The notes below the pieces were generated by a model. The model was not told the DNA's origin, searched no databases, and worked only from the letters and a program-made list of their open reading frames with translations. From NCBI GenBank assembly GCA_937897665.1, contig CALCPB010000813.1, positions 1 to 5,338 on the forward strand: 5,338 nt of DNA, written 5' to 3'. A program made the position numbers and the translations under genes. The stretch is from an uncultured Halomicronema sp. GTDB lineage: Bacteria; Cyanobacteriota; Cyanobacteriia; Phormidesmidales; Phormidesmidaceae. Of this stretch, positions 1 through 5,167 are shown piece after piece; the first letter of the stretch is position 1; each line of letters opens with the position of its first letter.

Positions 1-539
1 CAGGTTGACAGCTTTATAATCGCGCCATTCACTGGGCTCGCCCAAAGGCGTCCGCTTGCGGACCTTGCCGCCGTCGAGGCTCATCTCCTTCACCCCACAA
101 TCGACCTCAGGGGGCGCAAACGCTTGCCGATGTACCAGACGTTGTTGCGTGCTGCTCGACACCGTGATGCCCGTCAGTACGGCGATATCCTCAGCGGCAC
201 GCTGGTAGGATTCGTTGGCACTCACCAACAGACAACACGTCTCTAGATACGGACTCCACTGGCTACGGGCTTTGAGCCCCAGACGTTCACCTTGACGTTC
301 ACTGATGCTCACCACTCCGATGATGCTGGCGATTTCTCGATGCCGTCCACTCGTGGTGTCGCTGCTCGTGCGGATAAAAAATTACCGATTTCTGGCCCCA
401 CATGCTCCAGCAGATGACCGCGGACGGCTTTTTCGATCCCTGCCAGCGTTTTGACCGCTTCTGGGTCAGTCTCCTCATACAGCAACTCTGCGATCTCCTC
501 AGTGAGAGCTTTGAGACGGGCTTCCTTAGAGGCATCCAT
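1..539 (-). CDS. ISKra4-family-like IS transposase, 5' part, two frames joined by probable -1 frameshift
   Basis: This is the N-terminal part of a DDE-type transposase that would cut and join the IS ends. The first frame starts at ATG 539-537 (MDASKEARLKALTEEIAELL) and by itself ends at TGA 311-309 after 76 codons. The homologous continuation lies in the -1 frame: from about 375 to the window edge it is fully open for 125 codons and reads TTSGRHREIASIIGVVSISE, then ERLGLKARSQWSPYLETCCL, then VSSSTQQRLVHRQ, then KEMSLDGGKVRKRT and EWRDYKAVNL. These blocks match my memory of cyanobacterial ISKra4 transposases; the DGGKV block probably carries the first catalytic Asp. Joining at the T TTT TTA site gives 55 + 125 = 180 residues within the window. 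No clear Shine-Dalgarno sequence precedes 539; the start is chosen because MDA(S/A)K-EAR is a familiar N-terminus. The rest of the catalytic domain is off the left edge. The split could instead be decay, but the site and the direction argue for programming. Confidence 0.78.
375..381 (-). promoter_or_regulatory. Candidate -1 ribosomal frameshift site, T TTT TTA
   Basis: Read on the minus strand from 381 to 375 the bases are T-TTT-TTA, phased exactly as X XXY YYZ against the start frame (codons AAT TTT TTA, encoding N53 F54 L55). This is the same heptamer as the HIV-1 gag-pol slip site. A one-base backward slip here makes the next codons ATC CGC ACG AGC AGC GAC ACC ACG, which enter the open frame carrying the rest of the transposase. 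Without the slip, translation ends 21 codons later at 311-309. I see no strong downstream stimulatory hairpin at the usual 5-9 base spacing; a small CCAC-GA-GTGG hairpin at 356-347 starts 18 bases downstream. Transcriptional slippage on the T run is an alternative mechanism. Confidence 0.6.
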
Positions 540-552
540 GGGAGTGACCAGG

Positions 553-599
553 GAGGGGTGAACTCATCAAAGCTTACCCCTCATGCCACATCCGAGGGG
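553..599. repeat. Three-part inverted repeat GAGGGG / CCCCTC / GAGGGG
   Basis: GAGGGGTGA at 553-561 can pair with TTACCCCTC at 574-582 (nine pairs, one of them G-T, with a 12-base loop). The same CCCCTC at 577-582 can instead pair with GAGGGG at 594-599 (six pairs, 11-base loop). The two hairpins exclude each other. The set lies just upstream of the transposase start, so it could be an IS end, a transposase binding site or a leader structure; none of these is shown. Confidence 0.4.
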
Positions 600-679
600 A
601 AGCATTATGACTCATTGCATAACTGGGATGCACTCGCCCAATGACACTCTGGTTCCTTGCCTTTTCAAGCAAAGGGTAG

Positions 680-691
680 GTAAAGCTTTAC
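680..691. repeat. 12-base perfect palindrome GTAAAGCTTTAC
   Basis: The bases GTAAAGCTTTAC are identical to their reverse complement and begin 27 bases past the stop codon of the STAND/WD40 gene. The string GGTAAAGCTTT (679-689) resembles the inverted GGTAAGCTTT that reads on the minus strand from 578, near the probable IS end. It may be an operator-like or IS-related site, or chance. Confidence 0.35.
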
Positions 692-717
692 GCGCAAACG
701 CAACTCCAGTTTTCAAC

Positions 718-3612
718 TCAAGGCTTGGTTGAATGCTCGATCGCGCCCAACGATAACAACATTTCTCGCTGCACCGGATCGAGTCCCCTCACGCCAGTGA
801 TGTTCAGCCCCTCATACATCTTGGGTGGGCTGAGGGTGGCGGTGCAGTCGCCGGTTGCCAAGTCCCACACTTTCAGAGTGCCGTCGCGGCTAGCGCTCAC
901 TAAAGTGTTGTCATGGGGATGAAAACAAGCGGAATTCACGAAGCTTTGGTGCCCGGCTAGCGTCTGTAGACACTCCCCTGTCTGTACATCCCACACCCGC
1001 ACGGTGCCATCAAAGCTCGTGCTGGCAATGCGATCGCCCGTTGGGCTAAATTTCACGTTCCAGATCACGCCTTGATGTCCGGGTAAAACGTGCAGACAAG
1101 TCTGGGCCTCTGCATCCCAGATGTAAACCTGAGCGTCATAGCCGCCACAGGCGATGAGGTGACGATTGGGACTGCAATCGACACTGTTGATGTAGCCCTT
1201 TATCGGCCCGGACAACGTGGCCAGGCAGTCCCAAGTTTCGAGGTTCCACAATCTCAGCGAGAGATCATGACAGCCCGTGACCATGTATTGACCATCGTGG
1301 CTGAAAGCCAGACTCCAGACCAAATTTTGATGGTGCTCGTCTAGGGTGGCGACGCATTGCCCCGTATACACATCCCAAACACAGGTGCTGTAGCGATGGC
1401 CGGTGCCCGCGACCCAGCGCCCATCGGGACTAAAGGCGATCGCCCAGAGCCAAGCCTGATACTCAACTAGGGTGTGTAAACATTGGCCGGTGTCTAGGTC
1501 CCACAATTTAACCGTGCCATCGCCACCGCCGGTCGCCAGTATCTGGCCTTGAGGGTGAATGGCGATCGCTGTAATTTCGTACGTGTGGGCGGTCCACTGA
1601 TGGGTGTAGGTTCGCTGTTCAAAATCCCATAGCCAAATGCGTCGATCTTCGCCGCCGCTGATCAGCGTTTGGCCATCGGGGCTAAATATTGCTGACCACA
1701 GCGCTTTGTAGCTGCCCTGCAGGGTTTTCAACGGTCGGCCCGTCTGGATTTCCCACAGCCGGACGCTGCGATCGAACCCGACACTGGCCAAGACTTTCCC
1801 ATCTGGACTGCTGTCGACAGCCCAATCGATGCCCTGGTGTCCCTGTACTACGCTGAGACATTTTCCCGTTTGCGCATCCCATAAGCGGACGGTTTGGTCG
1901 TGACAGGCGCTGGCTAGGATGCGACCGTCGGGGGTACAGGCGAGACCCGATATTTCACCTTGGTGGCCTTTGAGGGTAAATAAGCACTCACCAGTCTCCG
2001 CGTTCCAGGCTCGGATCGTTTGGTCATGACTCGCGGTGAAGACCCGGTCACCTGTGGTGGGGTAGACTGCCGCCCAAATGTAGGCGTAGTGGTGCTCGTG
2101 CCTGACCCGGCGATCGCCAGTCGCTAAATCCCGTAGCTCAATCTGGCCCCGCTCATGACCACTCAGTAACGTCTTGCCATCCGGACTGAGGGCGATCGCG
2201 GCCACCTGCCCTGGATCAGCCTGAATCGCCTGTATACAGGTCCAGGTCGTCGTTTCCCAAAAGATGATTTGGCCATCGTGGCTGCTAGAAATCAACTGGC
2301 TGCCATCCGGGGTAAAGACGACCGCGCCGACCGGCCCGCGATGGGCCTGCAGGGTTGCCACACAGGTTGCCGTCTCGATCTGCCAAACCTTGACGGCATG
2401 GTCAAATCCCGCACTGGCCAGATACTGACCGTCAGCGCTAAAGGCTAACCACACCACAAACATCGGCCCATGCCCCCGCAGGACTCGATGCGACCGCATG
2501 TCGGGAAAATCCCACAAAATGATGTCGCCCTCGGTGGCCCCAACGGCAATGTACTGCTGATTGGGGGAGATCGCCACTGACAGGTAATAGTCCAGGTTGT
2601 TGGCAAACACCGTTTGATCGAGCAGCGCCCCCTGCAGGTTGACCCCTGGCAGAGCAGTCATTTGCAAATCAACCTGGCGCAAGGGGAGCTGCGACAGGTC
2701 ATAGTTCTGCAAATCTAGGCCACATTGCTGCAGCAAATAGAGAATGTTACCGGCGGCATAGCCCGCGCGTTCGGCCCAGCCCGATCGCAGCAAATCCGTC
2801 AACTGCTGTAGCTGGTCGGCCAGTGCCGCTAGACTGCCAAGCTCATCCAATAGCGCCCGACCAAGCGGATCGACGAGCACCCGCTGCTGACTGGTTTTGA
2901 CATAGTCCTTGGCTTGGTTTTTGACGAGGGCATGGCTAATCAGCAAGTTGGGACTCTGGGAAACAATCTCCTGCTGCATTTGCACCCGCAACCGTTCGAC
3001 TAGGTATTCCATCACCACAGGCTGCTGGGTAAAGCCCATCGCCGCCGGGTAAATCAGCGATCGCCGCACCAAGGACTTCAGCGCTTCCATGAGGTCCCGC
3101 TTAGCCACAGACTCTAAAATGTTGGTCGCTAAAGTTTCGATGGTGACGGGTTCACGCTCGATCGCCAGCCAGTACATCACCTGCTGCTCTAGCTCGGAAA
3201 GTCGGTTGAACTGCTCATCCAGCAGATCATTAATGTCGTCAAAGACATACACCGAATAGTCTAAAAAGCGTGCCACTTCACCCGCAAACAGTTCCTGAAT
3301 CGCCGCCCCGGCAATTCGCAACGCCAGGGGATTACCCACATATAAATCCACTAACCGTCGCCACACCGTCGGAGAGGCCGAAAAAGTCCCAGCCTGCTCC
3401 ATCACGGCTTGGCCCTCCGCGGCCGGTAAGCCTGCGAGCTGCAGCACCCGCACGGGCAATTGGTCGCCCGCCAACCGCACAAACTCACGCGGCTTCTCAC
3501 GGCTAGTCAGCACCACACAGCTCTGGTGGCGCTGCTCACTCACCTGTTGCAGCAGATTGCCGTAGGCTTCGTAGCCGGGACGGTAGCGACCCGCATACTC
3601 ACCACTTTGCAA
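718..3612 (-). CDS. C-terminal fragment: rest of NB-ARC, winged helix and 14 WD40 repeats (up to 964 aa)
   Basis: This is the remainder after the amber. The first in-frame start is TTG 3612; the next are GTG 3543 and ATG 3402. None has a visible Shine-Dalgarno sequence, so independent translation is doubtful. Visible blocks: EAILQSGEYAGRYRPGYEAY and SCVVLTSREKP (NB-ARC sensor strand), GNPLALRIAGA (GxP motif), the winged-helix stretch FNRLSELEQQVMYWLAIERE, then LLRSGWAERAGYAAGNILYL and pentapeptide-like units (YDLSQ LPLRQ VDLQM TALPG VNLQG). The WD40 repeats then run almost to the end. The last 38 residues include YEGLNITGVRGLDPVQREML and LGAIEH, a tail I recognise from the C-termini of other cyanobacterial NB-ARC-WD40 proteins. 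Without the P-loop this part would be an inert sensor or a decoy if it is made at all. Confidence 0.7.
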   Translation of the reverse strand: MQSGEYAGRYRPGYEAYGNLLQQVSEQRHQSCVVLTSREKPREFVRLAGDQLPVRVLQLAGLPAAEGQAVMEQAGTFSASPTVWRRLVDLYVGNPLALRIAGAAIQELFAGEVARFLDYSVYVFDDINDLLDEQFNRLSELEQQVMYWLAIEREPVTIETLATNILESVAKRDLMEALKSLVRRSLIYPAAMGFTQQPVVMEYLVERLRVQMQQEIVSQSPNLLISHALVKNQAKDYVKTSQQRVLVDPLGRALLDELGSLAALADQLQQLTDLLRSGWAERAGYAAGNILYLLQQCGLDLQNYDLSQLPLRQVDLQMTALPGVNLQGALLDQTVFANNLDYYLSVAISPNQQYIAVGATEGDIILWDFPDMRSHRVLRGHGPMFVVWLAFSADGQYLASAGFDHAVKVWQIETATCVATLQAHRGPVGAVVFTPDGSQLISSSHDGQIIFWETTTWTCIQAIQADPGQVAAIALSPDGKTLLSGHERGQIELRDLATGDRRVRHEHHYAYIWAAVYPTTGDRVFTASHDQTIRAWNAETGECLFTLKGHQGEISGLACTPDGRILASACHDQTVRLWDAQTGKCLSVVQGHQGIDWAVDSSPDGKVLASVGFDRSVRLWEIQTGRPLKTLQGSYKALWSAIFSPDGQTLISGGEDRRIWLWDFEQRTYTHQWTAHTYEITAIAIHPQGQILATGGGDGTVKLWDLDTGQCLHTLVEYQAWLWAIAFSPDGRWVAGTGHRYSTCVWDVYTGQCVATLDEHHQNLVWSLAFSHDGQYMVTGCHDLSLRLWNLETWDCLATLSGPIKGYINSVDCSPNRHLIACGGYDAQVYIWDAEAQTCLHVLPGHQGVIWNVKFSPTGDRIASTSFDGTVRVWDVQTGECLQTLAGHQSFVNSACFHPHDNTLVSASRDGTLKVWDLATGDCTATLSPPKMYEGLNITGVRGLDPVQREMLLSLGAIEHSTKP
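835..2592 (-). repeat. Fourteen WD40 repeats (two seven-blade propellers' worth)
   Basis: Fourteen units of about 42 residues can be counted, each with a core such as FSPDGQTLISGG-D--I-LWD. Their central strands begin DYYLSVAISP, FVVWLAFSAD, PVGAVVFTPD, QVAAIALSPD, YIWAAVYPTT, EISGLACTPD, IDWAVDSSPD, ALWSAIFSPD, EITAIAIHPQ, WLWAIAFSPD, LVWSLAFSHD, YINSVDCSPN, VIWNVKFSPT and FVNSACFHPH. Fourteen is the number for two closed propellers. The repeats have diverged well at the DNA level, so they are not a recent expansion. Several (repeats 4, 8 and 10) have lost the Gly-His pair or the structural Asp of the canonical unit. WD40 propellers at this position usually serve as the ligand- or partner-sensing part. 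Confidence 0.93.
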
Positions 3613-3639
3613 AATCGCTTCCGCATTATCAAGAATGAG

Positions 3640-3642
3640 CTA
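3640..3642 (-). other. In-frame amber codon in Walker B motif
   Basis: On the minus strand the codons read CAC TGC TAG CTC ATT CTT GAT AAT, that is H C stop L I L D N. The expected family motif is C-L-L-(I/V)-L-D-N, with the Asp coordinating the magnesium-bound water. The stop is followed by a fully intact frame of more than 970 codons. The stops at 718-720 and 5165-5167 are both TGA, but two genes say nothing about recoding of TAG. Confidence 0.9.
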
Positions 3643-4299
3643 GCAGTGCTGCGCGTTGAGATAGCCCAACAAATGGTCAATCCGACCACCGACATCAGGC
3701 GGCAGATTTTGCTCGATCGCTTGCTGATCCGACAGAAACTGAATTGCTTCCACCACAAACTGATTCGGTGGTGGGGCATTGCGTAGCGATTGCCACAGGA
3801 CGTATTGAAAGTCATGCTGTAGCTGCTCGGCACATTGGGTCGCGATCGCTGTTTTACCAATGCCACCAATGCCAAAAATGCCGACTAATCGACAGCGATC
3901 GTGCTGAATCCAGTCTTGTAATCGCGTTAGCTCTGACTGGCGGCCATAGAAAGTTGTGAGGTCGGGGCGATCGCCCCAGTCTTGATGGTCTGCTTGCCCA
4001 AATTTATTTAAGGGTACGGCACTCGATACCGGTTGTATTTGAGCAAGCTGTTGAGCGTACTGCTCAAAGCGAGAGTGCAGATTTTTCTTTGTGACAGGTT
4101 GTCCTAAGGCATCAGAAAGGGCTTGCCAGAGTTGAAACCCCACCACTCGGATATACCCCGCATCGTATCCGAGTTCGGTAGACATTTGGGGATAGGAAAG
4201 CCCCTGCCATGAACAGCGAAAAATTGCTTCCTGAAGGTCATTGAGGTTAGCAACATCCAACAGGTCACGCAGGATACGAACAGCTTCGGACTCTTTCAT
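3640..4299 (-). CDS. N-terminal fragment: vMAP-N-like HTH plus P-loop half of NB-ARC (219 aa)
   Basis: As the sequence stands, translation from ATG 4299 ends at the amber after Cys219. Residues 18-75 (LNDLQEAIFRCSWQGLSY, GYDAGYIRVVGFQLWQALSD, LGQPVTKKNL) match the HTH I know as vMAP-N, named after vWA-MoxR-associated proteins and thought to act as an adaptor. Residues 107-120 (DWGDRPDLTTFYGR) are the typical entry to the ATPase in cyanobacterial homologues. The P-loop GIGGIGKTA has K149 and T150 to bind phosphate, followed by the helix AIATQCAEQL and the strand FQYVLWQSLRNAP. The fragment stops one residue before the Walker B strand, so it could not hydrolyse ATP; it might still fold as an isolated HTH. 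It reads away from the 490-base gap to its right and has no co-directional neighbour upstream. Confidence 0.75.
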   Translation of the reverse strand: MKESEAVRILRDLLDVANLNDLQEAIFRCSWQGLSYPQMSTELGYDAGYIRVVGFQLWQALSDALGQPVTKKNLHSRFEQYAQQLAQIQPVSSAVPLNKFGQADHQDWGDRPDLTTFYGRQSELTRLQDWIQHDRCRLVGIFGIGGIGKTAIATQCAEQLQHDFQYVLWQSLRNAPPPNQFVVEAIQFLSDQQAIEQNLPPDVGGRIDHLLGYLNAQHC

Positions 4300-4789
4300 A
4301 CGGGCTGTAGAGAGAATGAATGAAGCAATCCACGAGCATTAGCAACCGACGCCATCAATAAAATCCAGACAATACTCAACGTGTCGTGTCGTGATGTGTA
4401 ACTAAAAATCTCATTCGCTTTCAGGGTATGCAGTCGTTTCATCGCTACAAAAAAATTTCTACAGGTAAAAATGACTTTGCGGCACGGTTGAGGGTGAAAT
4501 CAGCTTAAAGACCTGGCTCAAAGGCTCTCAAAAGAACACAAAGCCTCTTATCACTAATAGGGTTAAATGCTTTCGGTTTTCCAGCAGAAAGTCGCATTTT
4601 GCGTTGATAGCATCAATTTTTACCCCGATATAGGCCATTACTACAACTTATGCATATTCTTGATCTCTAGACACATCAAATTTCCATGACATTTTTGGCG
4701 ACAGTCCTAATAGTAGGGCTGTGCCAAAAGCTAAGCCTGATACAGCAATATGAGTGCAGTTTGAGCGGTTAATTGTTTTTGGTTAAGCA
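4300..4789. other. 490-base intergenic region, no gene recognised
   Basis: This gap is richer in A and T than the flanking coding DNA and has stops in all frames at short intervals. It lies upstream of both the minus-strand STAND gene and the plus-strand frame at 4790, so it should hold the STAND promoter, but I find no convincing -35/-10 pair. It contains a short run of CGTGT-type units at 4380-4398 and the strong hairpin at 4693-4729. A 26-codon frame at 4428-4508 (start MQSFHRYKK, CAGGG four bases upstream) is too short to accept. Confidence 0.6.
4693..4729. repeat. 37-base hairpin: 16-pair stem, one bulged base, 4-base loop
   Basis: TTTTGGC (4693-4699), a lone G (4700) and ACAGTCCTA (4701-4709) pair with TAGGGCTGT (4714-4722) and GCCAAAA (4723-4729) across the loop ATAG. 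Fifteen of 16 pairs are Watson-Crick; the other is T-G when read as plus-strand RNA. Neither strand has a T run after the stem, so it is not a standard intrinsic terminator. A hairpin with one extruded base resembles the ends recognised by Y1 (IS200/IS605, REP-type) transposases. It could also be a miniature-element remnant or two facing IS ends. Confidence 0.6.
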
Positions 4790-5167
4790 GTGGACTACTT
4801 ATTGCTGCTGCACTATCAACATCTCGCAACAGTTTGGTTGTTGAGATTTGGGGCTAGCTGCAACAAGTTGGCATGCGATATCGCAACGGTGTTCCCCTTT
4901 TTGCCAGGACTCACTACCGTATTGCCCATAACACAGTTAACTACGCGCCAACGTCGCCTGCGAGCGATCGCGACGGCCCTCGCCAGTGAACTGCGGCATC
5001 ATCTCACTGCGGCAGCGGTGAGCCTAGAAAGTGTACCTGCGACCTACGAACTCAGTGAACATTTGGCGGTGCCGCTGGAGACGCCACTGCTGGTGTTTGA
5101 CGATTCGACTTATCAGGGCGATCTTCAGTCCGTGGGTTGTGGCAAAACCCTATCGCGCTCTGACTGA
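4790..5167 (+). CDS. Unrecognised 125-codon reading frame (hypothetical protein, possibly a remnant)
   Basis: The frame opens at GTG 4790, immediately after an in-frame TAA at 4784, and ends at TGA 5165-5167. There is no Shine-Dalgarno sequence before it and no in-frame ATG. The first 30 or so residues (MDYLLLLHYQHLATVWLLRF) come from DNA that looks non-coding. The middle looks more protein-like, is richer in G and C and contains a HIP1 site: FPFLPGLTTVLPITQLTTRQ, then QRRLRAIATALASELRHHL, then LSEHLAVPLETPLLVFDDS. It predicts a hydrophobic N-terminal third, a basic amphipathic helix and a C-terminal strand-like LLVFDD. I do not recognise a family. It could be a small soluble protein with a later start (for example GTG 4889), the end of a truncated gene, or chance. 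Confidence 0.35.
   Translation: MDYLLLLHYQHLATVWLLRFGASCNKLACDIATVFPFLPGLTTVLPITQLTTRQRRLRAIATALASELRHHLTAAAVSLESVPATYELSEHLAVPLETPLLVFDDSTYQGDLQSVGCGKTLSRSD

Larger units (their letters stand above)
1..580 (-). mobile_element. Insertion sequence, ISKra4-like, left part outside window
   Basis: The transposase reading frame on the minus strand defines this element. Its 3' part and far end lie beyond position 1. The right boundary is not proven. ISKra4-type ends are, as I recall, often GGG at the outer tip, and reading the minus strand inward from 580 gives GGGGTAAGCTTTGATG, about 40 bases before the transposase start. That makes 577-580 a reasonable but untested end. The other terminal inverted repeat is outside the window, so neither the repeat nor a target duplication can be confirmed. 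No HIP1 octamer occurs before position 1030, whereas nine occur in the rest, which fits foreign origin but is a weak argument over so short a stretch. Confidence 0.55.
540..717. other. Short intergenic gap between transposase start and STAND/WD40 gene end
   Basis: No gene is supported here. It should contain the IS end and the 3' flank of the STAND/WD40 gene. A weak stem-loop, CCTTGC at 655-660 against GCAAAGG at 669-675 with one bulged A, lies some 45 bases past the stop of the minus-strand WD40 gene. It is not followed by a T run on that strand, so I do not call it a terminator. A 12-base perfect palindrome is at 680-691. Confidence 0.6.
718..4299 (-). pseudogene. vMAP-N HTH / NB-ARC STAND NTPase / 14x WD40 gene, interrupted by in-frame amber
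   Basis: One reading frame of 1193 codons runs from ATG 4299-4297 to TGA 720-718; the only interruption is TAG at 3642-3640 (codon 220). The parts on either side are in the same frame and each continues the other's domain, so this is one gene, not two. Domain order: vMAP-N-like HTH (about residues 1-75), linker, NB-ARC ATPase (about 105-350; P-loop GIGGIGKT 143-150, Walker B at 219-225, TSR 265-267, GNPLA 322-326), winged-helix region (about 350-440), helical spacer, pentapeptide-like linker (about 530-568), 14 WD40 repeats (about 570-1155) and a short C-terminal tail. Family knowledge: such STAND proteins are nucleotide-controlled switches in cytoplasmic signalling and conflict systems. The amber replaces a residue that is normally hydrophobic in the family (C-L-L-I/V-L-D-N). 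TTG to TAG is a single change, suggesting recent loss or a base-call error. No Shine-Dalgarno sequence is evident before 4299; the start is chosen because the MKESEAVRILRDLL N-terminus aligns with the usual beginning of this HTH. No other damage is seen. Confidence 0.88.
1030..4971. repeat. Nine HIP1 octamers (GCGATCGC)
   Basis: Copies start at 1030, 1436, 1562, 2110, 2192, 3057, 3842, 3967 and 4964. HIP1 is strongly over-represented in many cyanobacterial genomes and is the main taxonomic clue here. The copy at 3967 is extended to a 14-base palindrome, GGGGCGATCGCCCC (3964-3977). Eight copies lie in the STAND/WD40 gene and one in the plus-strand frame at the right. None falls in the IS or in the 4300-4789 gap. 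Confidence 0.9.

Noticed and set aside
299..535. 78-codon minus-strand frame starting at 535
   Set aside because: It overlaps the transposase in a third frame and gives a Ser/Arg-rich translation with no resemblance to the family.
402..644. 80-codon plus-strand frame
   Set aside because: It is antisense to the transposase start, and its translation has no family resemblance. The minus-strand frames there give recognisable transposase sequence.
655..675. Possible intrinsic terminator for the STAND/WD40 gene
   Set aside because: The stem is only six pairs with a bulge and no T run follows on the minus strand.
835..2592. CRISPR-like or recently duplicated DNA repeat array
   Set aside because: The periodicity is at the protein level (WD40). 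The DNA units are diverged and there are no identical repeats separated by spacers.
3640..3642. Stop-codon recoding (pyrrolysine or alternative code)
   Set aside because: Cyanobacteria are not known to recode TAG, the position is a structural hydrophobic residue, and only one such codon is seen.
3460..3786. 108-codon plus-strand frame spanning the amber codon
   Set aside because: It is antisense to the conserved NB-ARC core and has no recognisable domain. The minus strand explains this DNA fully.
3540..3875. 111-codon minus-strand frame overlapping the break, as evidence of a frameshift
   Set aside because: The two halves of the STAND gene are in the same frame, so the lesion is a stop codon and no frameshift is needed.
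4428..4508. 26-codon plus-strand frame with CAGGG upstream
   Set aside because: It is too short, has no recognisable sequence, and a CAGGG match alone is expected by chance.
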